The notes under the pieces: model-generated
Told to the model about the DNA's origin: nothing
Databases searched by the model: none
Seen by the model: only the letters and a program-made list of their open reading frames with translations
IMG/VR virus record: IMGVR_UViG_3300017687_000002
Location: 1 to 39,251 of that record
Length of the DNA stretch: 39,251 nt
Direction: 5' to 3' (one strand)
Origin: a virus
Part shown: one piece after another, positions 22,948-32,851 of the stretch
How the letters are laid out: each line of letters begins with the position of its first letter
How positions within the stretch are numbered: position 1 is the first letter of the stretch
Program-made: the position numbers and the translations under genes

Positions 22948-25900
22948 GTGGCCAGCAACAGCGCCGAAGCTTTTGGAGTCGTCCTAAAGGCATATGACGA
23001 CTTCAGCCGCACCTTCGATAAGTACAACCGGGACGTCGCCAAGCTAGGGGCCAATAGCCAAACCGCTGCCACTAAGGTCGGCGGGGCATGGGCCAAGGCC
23101 AGCGCGGGCCTTAAGCAATTCGCCATCCAGTCCCTGTCCATGGCCGCTGGCCAGGCCGTTTATGCAGTCTTGGCCAGCGGCATTCATAAAATTTCCGCTG
23201 CCATTGGCGACGGCCTACGCCGCCACCGGGAATTCCAGCAGGCCATGGCTAATGTGGGGGCCGTCGCCAACGCGACGGTTTCCGAAATGGACCAGCTACG
23301 CCGGGCGGCCATCGCACAGGCCGAAACCAGCGTCTTCACGGCCAAGCAAGCGGCAGACGCCCAGTATTACCTAGCCAGCGCGGGCATGAACGCGACCCAG
23401 ATCATGGAAGCCCAGCGCGGCGTCATGGACCTGGCCGCTGCTACCCAATCTGACCTTGCCATGACTTCGGAGACTGTGGCCGCTGCCCTTAGTCAGTTTG
23501 GCCTGGCCGCCGATCAGAGTGGCCGGGTTGCTGACGTCTTCACGAACGCGATCAGTGGGTCCCAGGCGACCATGGACAAGCTTCAGACGTCCATGCGATA
23601 CGCCGGTCCAGTCATGGGGGCCCTGGGCTATCAGATCGAAGAAACCACCGGCGGCCTTATGGCCCTGTTCAATGCGGGCTATGACGCCAGTCAGGCGGGT
23701 ACGATCTTGCGCGGGGCCATGTCCCGCCTGCTTAACCCGACCAAGCAAATGCGCGAGGTCATGAAAAAGTATGGCCTGAGCGTCTACGACTCCACCGGCA
23801 AGGTGAAGCCCTTCATTCAGGTCATTGAAGAGTTGGAAACGGCGGGCCTGGGCCCCAACGAAATGCTGAAGGTCTTCGGCCAGCGGGCGGGCCCCGGCAT
23901 GATCGCCCTGATGGAAGCCGGGGCTGATTCCGTTCGGAAGTACACCGAGCAAGTGAAGGTGGCGGGCGCGGCGGCTGACAAGGCTGGCCGCCAGATGGAC
24001 ACCATCGAAGGCGCAATGAAGAAACTGGAAAGCGCCTGGGAAGCCTTCGCCATCACGTTTGTGTCCAAGTTTGAAAAAGAAATCCAGTGGGCCTTGGAGG
24101 CATTTGCCAAGGGAATTCAATGGATTAGGGCCTTGATGATGGACAACGAGTTCATCGAAAAGGCCCTGAACGCCAAGCAGATCAATGCGGAAATGCTCAA
24201 GATTCAGGCCCGCGTTGACCTGATCACCAAAGCCCAAAAAGAGCAAAACGTCGCCGGTATGGGCTGGCTTGATCAGGTCAAGCTTCGCCTTCAGAACCTT
24301 AAGCTGACCGTGGGCGGCCAGACCGAGATCAACGCCCTATTGGCCCGGCGCAAAAAGGCCCAAGAGGCCCTGAACCTGCTTGGCAAAAACGAACTGGACA
24401 CCGCCAAAAAGGTTTCCAAGGAACTGGCCGCTAGGGAGCTTGCCCCACTTAAGGGCATGACCCGTGAAGAGAGCGACTACGCCCGTGACGCTTCCAGGCT
24501 GTACGGCAACGCCCTGGACGACCCCGAAGATGAAGCTTCTATTGAAGCCCGGAAAAAGGCCCGGCTGCAACTCAGCCGCGAGTTGGAACTGATCGGGAAA
24601 TCTGACTACGAACAGGAAATCTTGCGCCTGACCTGGGAGCGGGACAAGTACATCAATAGCACTGAGGACAAGGCAGCGGCCAACAGGCTGTTCAGTGCCA
24701 AGTCCAAGGCCCTACTAGACAAGACTGTCGAAGAGGCCATGGAGGCGGCCCAGAAAGTTGTCGATGAAGACGACAAGAAAAACGCCGCCCTAGTTGACGC
24801 CGATATCAAAAAGAACCTGGCAATCAGGGAAGCCGACAAGGACCTCCACGACAAGATCAGGGTCATGGGCCTGTCTGGCAAGGCCTTGGCCCTGGCAAAT
24901 CTGGAAATTGAACTAGAGAAGTACAGGGAAAAGACCGACAACGAAGTCCTGATTGAAGAGTACAAGCAAAAGCGCCTGGCCGAAATCGACAAGGAATTCC
25001 TGAAGAAAAAGGACACCGTTTTTCAGACCCTGCTTAAGGGCTGGGCTGACACCAATAAGGTCTTCATCGAATCCTTCAAGGGGGCTATGGACAGCATCAG
25101 GTCCAGCTTCCAGGGGACTGTGAAGGGCCTAATCTCTGGCGAGATTAATAACCTGGACGATGCCTGGCAAGCCCTGTGCGACAACATGGTGGAAATGTTC
25201 GCCAGCATGTTGGCCCAGCTTCTGACCGCAATCGCAGTCAGCGGGGTAGCTGAAGCAATCGCCGCGATCTTCAACATCGACCTGGGGGGCGACTCTGGGT
25301 CGATCTGGGGCGATCTGTTCGGCAAGAGCGGTAAGGGCGGTAGCGGCGTGGCCAGTGCCCTGGCCACCACGGCGGCCACCACGGCGGCCAAGCTGGGCGC
25401 TGAAGCCCTGGGTATCGATTTGTCGGCTACTGGACTGATCGATGCGGTCACCTCCCTGTTTGCTGAAGAGGCTGCCGCTGCCGGACTTGAAGCCGCCACG
25501 GCTTCAGCCACTGAAATGGCGGCGGCCTTCGGAGCCCCTGCCGCTGGTGAGTTCGCGGCGGCAGGGGCTACCAGCGCGGCGGGTGCGGCTGAAAGCGCCT
25601 TCGCAGCATACGGCGGGACCATGGCGGGCGGCGAATTCGCCGGGGCCGCCACCACGGCGGCAGGCGCGGCGGGCTCTGAAGCCGCCGTTAGCGGTGCGGC
25701 AAGCATGGCTGGCCTGGCCGCCACCTTTACCCCGATGGGCATTGCCCTAGGCCTGGGGTCCATCGGGGCGCTCCTGTCTAGCATGGGCTTCCTTATGGAC
25801 GGGCCCATGACCAAGGAAGAGGCCAAAGACAACTGGACGGGCGGGTCTGAAAAAGACGGCGGTCAGGCTAAGTTCCTGGAAACCATGGCCGCCCAGCTAA

Positions 25901-27084
25901 AAAGCGCTGAAGGGGCCATGACTTCTGTGGGGGAAGGCTTCGGATTTTTCTCCGAATCCGCCCAAGAGGCTTACACGGCCTTTGAAAAGCTGGGGACCGT
26001 TGCTGGTTACACCAGGGAACAGATGAACGCCGCATATGCGGCCCTAAGCCCCATGGCCCAAAAACTGCTTGATAGCGGCAAGGCGGCCAAGCAGACCGAA
26101 GGCCAAATTCGCAGTATGGCCTTGGCGATCGCCAAAGGCCGCGAAACCATGGACTGGACCAAGGAAACGATCGACGGCTTCCAGGCCAAAATCGACGCCT
26201 TGGCGGCCAGCTACGGTCTGAGTGGCGAAGCGGCCAAGCACTTCAGTGACGAAATCTGGAACGCTTCCCAGGATATGTATACCGGGACCGGCGTGGCCCT
26301 GGGGTACGGGAGCGCGATCAGCGACCTGGCCGCCGAAGTCGTGGGCTCCATGCAGTCCATGGCCAATGGGGCCGACGGGATCAACGCGATCACGAACGGG
26401 ATCGGCACTCTGGCCGACGCCATGACCGACCTGGCTACGGCTTCTGACCGGGCGGCGGCCAACACGAACACGATCGGGCTTGGCGGCGGGTCCAGTAAGG
26501 CTAAAGCCGGGCTCATGCACACCGGCGGCGCGGTTGAACGCTTCCATACCGGCGGCGGTCTGGCGGCCAGGCGCTTCCACAAGGGCGGCGGGCTTGCTTA
26601 CGATGAAGTCCCGATCATCGGCCAGGTGGGCGAATGGATGATCAAGCGCCAGGCGGTGGACTACTACGGGGCCGACACGCTGAAGGCCATCAACAGCATG
26701 AAGCTGCCCAAGAGCATCGCGGCGGGCCAGGTAGGTGACACTGACCGGGATCAGATTGCCGGGGCCAAGGCCCCGCGCTTCCACACCGGTGGCAGCTTGG
26801 GGAGCACCCCCCAACCCGTGGGGTCGATCGAAACTCTAGCCCAGCGCTTCCATGACGGCGGCTACCTGATTGGCCATACCGGCACGGCTGACGGTATGGC
26901 CGCCCGCCAAAGCGCTGCCCTGGTCGATCCTGGGGTCACCCGGTCCACCATGCCCGGCCAGGAAAAGACCACGGTCAACCTGCACCTGACCGTTGTGACT
27001 CCTGACGGGAAGGTCCTGAAGCGGGAAATCCTGGAGGATATCCAAAACCGTCAGGATCATGGGGAAGTGAGGATCGCAGCATGA
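22948..27084 (+). CDS. Tail tape measure protein
   Basis: This protein sets tail length and, in many phages, enters the host with the DNA. The 1,378 residues begin with GTG. A TP901-type domain (about 70-340) contains FQQAMANVGAVANAT and AGMNATQIMEAQRG. Helical coiled-coil parts follow (about 400-700). An Ala/Gly-rich hydrophobic section (about 748-951) could form membrane-inserting helices. The C-terminus has several RFHTGG/RFHKGG repeats (about 1190-1305). A length of about 1,400 residues suggests a tail of roughly 200 nm by the usual rule of about 1.5 angstrom per residue. It overlaps the next gene by 4 bp. Confidence 0.93.
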   Translation: MASNSAEAFGVVLKAYDDFSRTFDKYNRDVAKLGANSQTAATKVGGAWAKASAGLKQFAIQSLSMAAGQAVYAVLASGIHKISAAIGDGLRRHREFQQAMANVGAVANATVSEMDQLRRAAIAQAETSVFTAKQAADAQYYLASAGMNATQIMEAQRGVMDLAAATQSDLAMTSETVAAALSQFGLAADQSGRVADVFTNAISGSQATMDKLQTSMRYAGPVMGALGYQIEETTGGLMALFNAGYDASQAGTILRGAMSRLLNPTKQMREVMKKYGLSVYDSTGKVKPFIQVIEELETAGLGPNEMLKVFGQRAGPGMIALMEAGADSVRKYTEQVKVAGAAADKAGRQMDTIEGAMKKLESAWEAFAITFVSKFEKEIQWALEAFAKGIQWIRALMMDNEFIEKALNAKQINAEMLKIQARVDLITKAQKEQNVAGMGWLDQVKLRLQNLKLTVGGQTEINALLARRKKAQEALNLLGKNELDTAKKVSKELAARELAPLKGMTREESDYARDASRLYGNALDDPEDEASIEARKKARLQLSRELELIGKSDYEQEILRLTWERDKYINSTEDKAAANRLFSAKSKALLDKTVEEAMEAAQKVVDEDDKKNAALVDADIKKNLAIREADKDLHDKIRVMGLSGKALALANLEIELEKYREKTDNEVLIEEYKQKRLAEIDKEFLKKKDTVFQTLLKGWADTNKVFIESFKGAMDSIRSSFQGTVKGLISGEINNLDDAWQALCDNMVEMFASMLAQLLTAIAVSGVAEAIAAIFNIDLGGDSGSIWGDLFGKSGKGGSGVASALATTAATTAAKLGAEALGIDLSATGLIDAVTSLFAEEAAAAGLEAATASATEMAAAFGAPAAGEFAAAGATSAAGAAESAFAAYGGTMAGGEFAGAATTAAGAAGSEAAVSGAASMAGLAATFTPMGIALGLGSIGALLSSMGFLMDGPMTKEEAKDNWTGGSEKDGGQAKFLETMAAQLKSAEGAMTSVGEGFGFFSESAQEAYTAFEKLGTVAGYTREQMNAAYAALSPMAQKLLDSGKAAKQTEGQIRSMALAIAKGRETMDWTKETIDGFQAKIDALAASYGLSGEAAKHFSDEIWNASQDMYTGTGVALGYGSAISDLAAEVVGSMQSMANGADGINAITNGIGTLADAMTDLATASDRAAANTNTIGLGGGSSKAKAGLMHTGGAVERFHTGGGLAARRFHKGGGLAYDEVPIIGQVGEWMIKRQAVDYYGADTLKAINSMKLPKSIAAGQVGDTDRDQIAGAKAPRFHTGGSLGSTPQPVGSIETLAQRFHDGGYLIGHTGTADGMAARQSAALVDPGVTRSTMPGQEKTTVNLHLTVVTPDGKVLKREILEDIQNRQDHGEVRIAA

Positions 27085-28577
27085 GGCGGGCCAGTCAGAT
27101 TGTAACCTGGGACCAGTGGGTCAGCGACCCCACCGTGGATAAGGTCTACCTGGTTGAAGCCCAGGTCAGCAAACTGGTGGAGGGGGTCCCTACCCCCACC
27201 ACCCTTTACTGGGCAACCAAGGGCGTGGTCTTCAACAAGACGCCCTATTTGCCCTGTATCGACACGCTACCCCGTAGGTCGGTCAAGGCCCAGGAACTGT
27301 TTACGGGTCGATCCATGGCGTCCTGGGGCAACCTGGAGCTACTAAACGGCGAAGGGGAGCTTGACCCATATCTGGACAGCTACATTTTCAACGGCGGGAC
27401 CGTGGTGGTCAAGGCGGGCGGAGCGGCCCTACCTTACACCGAATACAAAACGATCTTCACCGGGATCATGGGGGCCCCCACCTGGGACCGGCGCATGATC
27501 TCCATTCCCCTGGAGGATCAGCAGGCGGCTCTGGACCGCAAAATGGTCCCGGTGAATGAGTACGCCACGGCCACCAATATGCCAGCGACCACCGTCGGCA
27601 AGGCGATCCTGGTCCCCTATGGGGTCTGCCGGGCGATCCCGGCCCAGTGCATTGACGACGTGAACCATATTTATCAATTCAGCGATCTGCCGGTTTATGC
27701 GATTACCGCCGTCTACATCAACGGCGTAGTGGACACGACTTACACCGGGGACGCGGCCAATGGGAAGCTTTCCTTCCCGGCTGACCCTGGCGGCGCGGTG
27801 ACCGTGTCGGTCCAGGGGGTCAAGAACGACGCCGGGACTGACTACCTGAAGACGATTGGGGAAATCACCTATCATCTTCTGACCACCTATGGCAGCCTGA
27901 CCGCCGGGGACTTTGAGACTGGGGCCCTGGCCGCCCTGGACGCGGCCTTCCCCTACACCCTGGGCCTGGCCCTTGTTGATAAGGAATCAGTCTTCACCGT
28001 CCTGGACAAGCTTTTCGCCGGGAACATTTGCTGGTGGACCTTCAACCGTGAGGGGAAGTTCACCTGTGGGGCCTTGGTTGACCCGGCCACCGTCGGGCTG
28101 ACCGTGGCCCAGGCCCTGGACAAGGCCCGCATTTACACCCCGAAGGTGGCCCATACGGCGAAGGTCCCGTGGAAGATCAGGGTCAACTATCAAAAGAACT
28201 GGGCCGGGGTCGTGAACGAGGGTGCGGCAACCGAAGAGGACCGGGCCTTTTTTGCCAACGAATGGCGAAGCGTGTCGGTTGAAGACAGTGCCATTGAAGA
28301 GTTGATCGGCGGGGCTATTGAAAAAGGCCCGCTTGACTCCTACATTGACGACCCCGATGACGCCGCCGAATGGGCGGCCACCCTGCTAGTTTTGCTAGGC
28401 CTACAGCGGCAAACGGCCCAGGTCACCATCAAGCAACTGGGCTTTGACCTTGACCTGGGGCAGGTGGTTGAATTAACTTATGACAGGTGGAACTGGTCCA
28501 CCGGGAAGAAATTTATCCTGGTCGGGATAGAAGAGAGTTGGAGCCCCACTTGGGCCCAGCTTATTTTATGGGGATAG
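27081..28577 (+). CDS. Tail tip/baseplate hub protein candidate
   Basis: The 498-residue protein follows the tape measure with an ATGA overlap, as distal-tail or hub proteins do. It is beta-rich, with WATKGVVFN, PLEDQQAALDRK, VYINGVVDTTYTG and a C-terminal VTIKQLGFDLDLGQVVELTYDRW that resembles tail-tube-like hub domains. No catalytic motif is visible. Confidence 0.65.
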   Translation: MRRASQIVTWDQWVSDPTVDKVYLVEAQVSKLVEGVPTPTTLYWATKGVVFNKTPYLPCIDTLPRRSVKAQELFTGRSMASWGNLELLNGEGELDPYLDSYIFNGGTVVVKAGGAALPYTEYKTIFTGIMGAPTWDRRMISIPLEDQQAALDRKMVPVNEYATATNMPATTVGKAILVPYGVCRAIPAQCIDDVNHIYQFSDLPVYAITAVYINGVVDTTYTGDAANGKLSFPADPGGAVTVSVQGVKNDAGTDYLKTIGEITYHLLTTYGSLTAGDFETGALAALDAAFPYTLGLALVDKESVFTVLDKLFAGNICWWTFNREGKFTCGALVDPATVGLTVAQALDKARIYTPKVAHTAKVPWKIRVNYQKNWAGVVNEGAATEEDRAFFANEWRSVSVEDSAIEELIGGAIEKGPLDSYIDDPDDAAEWAATLLVLLGLQRQTAQVTIKQLGFDLDLGQVVELTYDRWNWSTGKKFILVGIEESWSPTWAQLILWG

Positions 28578-28579
28578 GG

Positions 28580-28601
28580 TTACAGTAAGCACTAGGTGTA
28601 A
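28580..28601. promoter_or_regulatory. Operator-like palindrome, copy e
   Basis: Reads TTACAGTAAGC/ACTAGGTGTAA with an exact left half. The AGGTG within its right half probably also serves as ribosome-binding site for the ATG at 28605, so the motif must lie in the transcript. Confidence 0.6.
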
Positions 28602-28604
28602 TTT

Positions 28605-29468
28605 ATGGCAGTCAATGACCACTGTGTTTTTCTCTGGGACAACTACTGGGATGACGCCGTTTTGGCCGCGTCTTCAGAGGAAGCCACCTTGCCCGCTGAG
28701 TTGACCCAGGACCAGATCAGAACCTTTGTCTGGCAGTCCACCGGCTGCACCAGTGAATACCTCCGGGCCGCCCTGACAGCGGTTGAAGTCATCGACGCCG
28801 TAGCAATCACCAACTGCAACCTGAGCGGCGAAGGCCAGATCAGGCTCACCCTGTCCAGTGACAACACCTATGCAGGTGATCTTTACGATAGTGGCTGGCT
28901 TGACGCGGTTGAATGCATCTACGGATTCGGGGACGGCGGCTTCGGGGTTAGTGGCTTCGGCGGCCAGCCCCTGGAAGCTGATCTGGAGGATTACCCCGGC
29001 CTGATCTTCACCCACTTCCTCCCTGAAGGCGTGGAATCTGGCTTCGTGGATATCCAGTTCGCTGATCCCACCAATACCGACGGGTATCTCCAGGCGGGCC
29101 GGGTCTTCGTGACCAGCGCCCTGGTCCCCTCCAGGAACGTCATGCCCGGCTGGGAATGGACCCCGGCTGATGACTCAAAGATCGACTACAGCGACGGCGG
29201 CGTTGCCCACTCAGATACCGACCCCCAACGAACCGACCTGGCCTTCCAATTCCCGGTTGTCGATGACGCTGAACGGTTCGCCGAATTCGGCGTCATGTTC
29301 CGGCGTTGTGGAGTTAGGCGGGACCTGATCGTTTGCCTGACTCCTGACGACGCCCCCGTGAAGGCTCAGACAACCATCTACGGGCGGTTTGTGAAGGTCC
29401 CTACCCTGAGCAACGTCTACACCGACCTTAATCAGTTCGGCAAGATCAACTTCAGAGAAAGCCTATAA
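28605..29468 (+). CDS. Minor tail protein
   Basis: The 287-residue product starts three bases after motif e. It is beta-rich and acidic, with WDNYWDDAVLAASS near the start, a Gly/Phe-rich loop GFGDGGFGVSGFGG and a C-terminal beta region. No family recognised. Position between hub and fibre genes suggests a tail-tip component. Confidence 0.7.
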   Translation: MAVNDHCVFLWDNYWDDAVLAASSEEATLPAELTQDQIRTFVWQSTGCTSEYLRAALTAVEVIDAVAITNCNLSGEGQIRLTLSSDNTYAGDLYDSGWLDAVECIYGFGDGGFGVSGFGGQPLEADLEDYPGLIFTHFLPEGVESGFVDIQFADPTNTDGYLQAGRVFVTSALVPSRNVMPGWEWTPADDSKIDYSDGGVAHSDTDPQRTDLAFQFPVVDDAERFAEFGVMFRRCGVRRDLIVCLTPDDAPVKAQTTIYGRFVKVPTLSNVYTDLNQFGKINFRESL

Positions 29469-29470
29469 AA

Positions 29471-30235
29471 ATGTCCTTCACCCCGTCTGATTATCAACAG
29501 GTCAAGCGCGCCCCAAACTGGCACACCAGAATCAACAGCTTCATCGCTGACATCTACACCTGGGTCTTTGCCCAGCTGGCAGGAAAGGCGGCTTCAGACC
29601 ATACCCATGGCGCGGGCGGGACGGTTGTCGGGATCGGCACCACGGCGGGCCGGGCGGCGGTCACTGACGGCTATATCCAATCCGAAACTGACACCCTTCA
29701 GATTGAGCTACTTGACGCCTCTGGGGCCGTTCTGGCCACGACCCAGATGGAAGGCGACCCGCTCCCCCTGAACGAGCAGGCCAGCGACCCGACCCCGGTG
29801 GCCAACAAGGGCTTTATTTATCCGAAGGACGTGGCCGGGGTCACCGAAATCTTCTATATGGACAGCGCCGGGGCCGTTTCCCAGCTTACCAGCGGCGGGG
29901 CGATCAACGCCGTGGGCAAGTCGGTAGTCCGGTTCGCCTTTGTGGGCGATATCTACGACGGGGCCACCCTAGTCAAGATTCTGTCCTGTGTCGCGGGGAC
30001 CCTGATCGGCGTTTACGCCAAGATCGACGGGACCAGCGTGAGCGCCGACCTGAGCTTCTACAACGGAGCCGCCCTGATCAAAACCGTGACCGGCGTCACC
30101 GAAGCGGGAGCGGCCACGGTTACCGGCCTAGCCAATACCACCGTGGCGGCCCTATCTGACCTTTCAATCACCACCACGAACGTGACCGGCGGCCCCACCA
30201 ATCTTCGCGGTGGCTTCCTGATCCAGCTTTCTTAA
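29471..30235 (+). CDS. Tail fibre-type protein
   Basis: The 254-residue product starts two bases after the previous stop. An N-terminal helical part (YQQVKRAPNWHTRINSFIADI) is followed by SDHTHGAGG, a His motif common in fibre and baseplate-attachment proteins, and then by beta-rich sequence with repeated Thr/Ala/Gly. It may connect the tail tip to the glycine-rich adhesin. Confidence 0.65.
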   Translation: MSFTPSDYQQVKRAPNWHTRINSFIADIYTWVFAQLAGKAASDHTHGAGGTVVGIGTTAGRAAVTDGYIQSETDTLQIELLDASGAVLATTQMEGDPLPLNEQASDPTPVANKGFIYPKDVAGVTEIFYMDSAGAVSQLTSGGAINAVGKSVVRFAFVGDIYDGATLVKILSCVAGTLIGVYAKIDGTSVSADLSFYNGAALIKTVTGVTEAGAATVTGLANTTVAALSDLSITTTNVTGGPTNLRGGFLIQLS

Positions 30236-30246
30236 GGAGTGACCCC

Positions 30247-30897
30247 ATGGGCATCACGGTAAAAATCATCGACAAAAAGGAATGGCCTGGGGGCTACGAA
30301 ATCCACTATCAGAAGTTTCTGAATGGTGAGTTGGTCGCGCCCCTGGAGAAAGTCGCCTTTTCCCGTAGCACTCCCGTGGAAGAGGGGAAGCGACTGATCA
30401 AAGGGTATGTCGAGGCCATGGCGGCTGAAGAGGCCATGGACGTCCCCGACTGGTCCAGTGAAATGGGCCAGGAGTTTGCCCTTACCGATCTGGCCCCGAC
30501 CCCGATCCTGACCCTGGCAGAGGCCCAGACCGCCAAGCAGGCCAAGCTTGACCTGGACCTGAATACCTACCTGGCCGTCAAGCCCGACGGGCGGCCCCGC
30601 TACCCCGTCCAGCAGCTTATCGCCATGCTGGCCAGCCGCATGGAAGCCACTGACCAGTTGGCCAAGAATCCGGCCCAGGCCAAGGTGGACGACCTGACCA
30701 GCCGGGACAAGAAAATCAAGGACGTCTGGTCCTGGATCAACACCGTGTTTACCCATTATGGCCAGGCCCGCTATATGATCTACGCCGCCCAGACCACCGG
30801 GGCCCTGACCGAAGTGGCCTGGGACTTCAGCCAATTTGACGCGACCGACCCCGACGTCACGACCCCGGAAATCTGGGTCGCAACGGAAGAGGCCTAG
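30247..30897 (+). CDS. Hypothetical tail-associated protein
   Basis: This 216-residue protein has AAGGAG upstream. It begins with a beta part (GITVKIIDKKEWPGGYEIH), followed by helical regions such as LAEAQTAKQAKLDLDLNTYL. It resembles phage fibre-assembly or fibre-base proteins loosely, without a clear family. It lies between the fibre-type gene and the adhesin. Confidence 0.65.
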   Translation: MGITVKIIDKKEWPGGYEIHYQKFLNGELVAPLEKVAFSRSTPVEEGKRLIKGYVEAMAAEEAMDVPDWSSEMGQEFALTDLAPTPILTLAEAQTAKQAKLDLDLNTYLAVKPDGRPRYPVQQLIAMLASRMEATDQLAKNPAQAKVDDLTSRDKKIKDVWSWINTVFTHYGQARYMIYAAQTTGALTEVAWDFSQFDATDPDVTTPEIWVATEEA

Positions 30898-30900
30898 GCC

Positions 30901-32043
30901 ATGGCGACCTATCTAGGAGATCAGCTTGGGGCTGACCTGACCATTGTGGACGGGGACCACGTTTATGGCGTGGTCTACAACGTGGGTAGGCTCTACGTTC
31001 CCAGCGCGGCCTGGTTTTACGTCAACCTATACAACGGGACCGATCGCGGCCAGGCTGAAATCCATTGCCGGGACTGCTATATCGCTGGGACCTTTTCGGC
31101 CAATGCCGCCGGTTACTACGGTTATGAAAGCGGCGGCGGCGGGCCGGGCGGTGAAACCAAATCTCACGGCGGTTACACCGGGGGCCGTGGCGGCGGGCGC
31201 GACGGCGCGGCAGCGGCCAGCCCCTCGGGCACGGCGCAATGTGACTGTACCGGCCTGGGTTGTGGCGGCGCTTCTGGCCCGGCTGGTGTAGATGCGGGCT
31301 TCATCGGCAACGGCCCTTATCCCGGCACTGGCGGCGCTCCCGGCGCGGGCGGGTCCAACGGTAGCCCCGGCGGTCCCGGTGGGAAGGGCGGCTATGGGGC
31401 CAATGATCTGAATGGCGACATGACCACTGACAAAACGATCCGCATGGGCTCCGGTGGCGGCGCTGGCGCTGGCGCTGGCGGCTGCGGTGGGGCCACTGGC
31501 ACCTGTAACGGCTGCGGTGGGGGCGGTGCCCCCGGTGGGGCCAGTGGTGGCCGTGGCGGCGGCCTGGTGGCCATCTACGCCACTAACAGCATGAGGGTCC
31601 CCGGCAACATCTTCACCAAGGGCGGCCTGGGCCTGAACGGGACCGCCGGTAACGGTTGGTACGACTCCCGGCATGGCCGCCCCGGCGCGGCAGGAGCAAA
31701 CCGGACCGACGGCCAATCGACTGGCCTTGGCGGCGCGGCAGTCATGGGCGCAAACCCCAGTTGCGGTTACGGGTCCACCCGATACACGGGACGCGGTGGC
31801 GACAGTGGCCCCGGCGCGGGCGGTGGAACGCTTCTGTGCTGCACCGGCCCCTATGGGATCGTGGTGGACGGCGTGATTGACACCCGTGGCGGTGGGGACG
31901 ACGTGGTCAACTTCGGGAGCCTGAAGGTCTTCGGCCCCAGGGGCCGGGTCACTATCACCGGGTCCATTTACGCCGGTCACAACAGCGTTTATGGAGCCCC
32001 GCTTAACTCCCAAACCGAAGTATTCCAGCATGTTTGCTGTTAG
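30901..32043 (+). CDS. Glycine-rich, cysteine-containing tail adhesin candidate
   Basis: The 380-residue product has a non-Gly-rich head (about 1-75), then a long Gly-rich region (about 75-330) with GGAPGAGGSNG-type motifs, and a C-terminal beta part ending in CC. It has over a dozen cysteines, including CRDC, CDCTGLGCGG, CGGATGTCNGCG and LLCC. The Gly-rich, motif-repeating design recalls polyglycine-II sandwich adhesins (such as gp38 of S16), which sit at fibre tips and bind the host. Cysteines are unusual in that class. This is the most likely receptor-contact protein. Confidence 0.7.
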   Translation: MATYLGDQLGADLTIVDGDHVYGVVYNVGRLYVPSAAWFYVNLYNGTDRGQAEIHCRDCYIAGTFSANAAGYYGYESGGGGPGGETKSHGGYTGGRGGGRDGAAAASPSGTAQCDCTGLGCGGASGPAGVDAGFIGNGPYPGTGGAPGAGGSNGSPGGPGGKGGYGANDLNGDMTTDKTIRMGSGGGAGAGAGGCGGATGTCNGCGGGGAPGGASGGRGGGLVAIYATNSMRVPGNIFTKGGLGLNGTAGNGWYDSRHGRPGAAGANRTDGQSTGLGGAAVMGANPSCGYGSTRYTGRGGDSGPGAGGGTLLCCTGPYGIVVDGVIDTRGGGDDVVNFGSLKVFGPRGRVTITGSIYAGHNSVYGAPLNSQTEVFQHVCC

Positions 32044-32052
32044 GGGCCTGCC

Positions 32053-32346
32053 ATGAGTACCGAATCGATTATTCTTCAGGTCCTTTTGGGTATCCTGGCC
32101 TTCCTCCTGACCGTAGCCAGCGGCGTCACCCTTTACTATGTAAAGAGTAACGGGGATCGGGCCGATCTTAGGCTTCAGAAGATGGAAGAGGCCTTGACTG
32201 CCCTGACGGCCAAGGTCCTGGAAGACTACCCAAGCAAAGCTGATTGCGATCGGCGTCACCAGGAGCAAGCGGAACGGGAACGGGAGTATAGGGCCCGGAT
32301 CAGGCTCTTGGAACAAACGGCATTCAACAAGGGGGCCAAAGCGTGA
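32053..32346 (+). CDS. Small membrane protein with coiled-coil tail (lysis module)
   Basis: The 97-residue product has one N-terminal hydrophobic helix (about residues 6-28) and a long charged helix after it (LQKMEEALTALTAKVLED, then an Arg/Glu-rich part). The layout of helix plus coiled coil resembles an inner-membrane spanin or a holin-associated protein. Its stop overlaps the GTG of the peptidase gene (GTGA), typical of lysis cassettes. Confidence 0.65.
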   Translation: MSTESIILQVLLGILAFLLTVASGVTLYYVKSNGDRADLRLQKMEEALTALTAKVLEDYPSKADCDRRHQEQAEREREYRARIRLLEQTAFNKGAKA

Positions 32347-32816
32347 TCGACCTGACTGACAAGGCGATCCTGGCCCCACTTCCTGACGCACCCAACTTTT
32401 CCCTGTGGGAGCTAATCAGGAGTGAGGCCGCGCACCGGCTAGGGATCGACAACACCCCGTCCCTTGTATCGGCCCTGAACCTGGTCCTACTGGCCCAGCT
32501 TGTCCTTCAGCCCCTACGGGACAAGTTCGGCCCCCTGACTGTGACCAGTGGCTACAGGTCCAGGGACCTGAACCGGCACAAGGACGTACAGGGGGCCATA
32601 GACAGTGACCACCTATATGGCTATGCGGCAGATATAAAACCGGCGGGGACCCGGTTGTTTGAAATGGCCTCTTGGGCCAGGCTACACGTCCCCTTTAATC
32701 AAATCATCGTGGAGTATCCACCTGACGGTTGGCTCCACGTTTCTTACAAAGCAAGGCCCAACCTGAACAAGGGACAGGTCCTACTGAAAAGTTGGCGCGG
32801 CTATAGCGCCCTGTAA
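32343..32816 (+). CDS. Peptidase M15-type endolysin
   Basis: M15 enzymes are zinc D-Ala-D-Ala-type carboxypeptidases that cut peptidoglycan cross-links. The 157-residue product has TSGYRSRDLN (about 68-77), SDHLYGYAADI (H90, D97), PFNQIIVEY (E124) and WLHVSY (H132), which supply the Zn ligands and catalytic acid in the family order. The start is GTG. No signal peptide is visible, so it should need the neighbouring holin-like proteins. Confidence 0.9.
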   Translation: MIDLTDKAILAPLPDAPNFSLWELIRSEAAHRLGIDNTPSLVSALNLVLLAQLVLQPLRDKFGPLTVTSGYRSRDLNRHKDVQGAIDSDHLYGYAADIKPAGTRLFEMASWARLHVPFNQIIVEYPPDGWLHVSYKARPNLNKGQVLLKSWRGYSAL

Positions 32817-32838
32817 CTACATCAAGCACTTACTGCAT
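32817..32838. promoter_or_regulatory. Operator-like palindrome, copy f
   Basis: Reads CTACATCAAGC/ACTTACTGCAT. The ribosome-binding site GGAGG of the next gene begins four bases after it. Confidence 0.6.
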
Positions 32839-32851
32839 TTTGGAGGCTATA

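Noticed and set aside
31027-32391. A 454-codon open frame on the minus strand opposite the glycine-rich gene
   Set aside because: It mirrors the biased GGC/GCC codons of the adhesin gene, gives a low-complexity Ala/Gly/Thr protein and has no supporting ribosome-binding site or neighbours.
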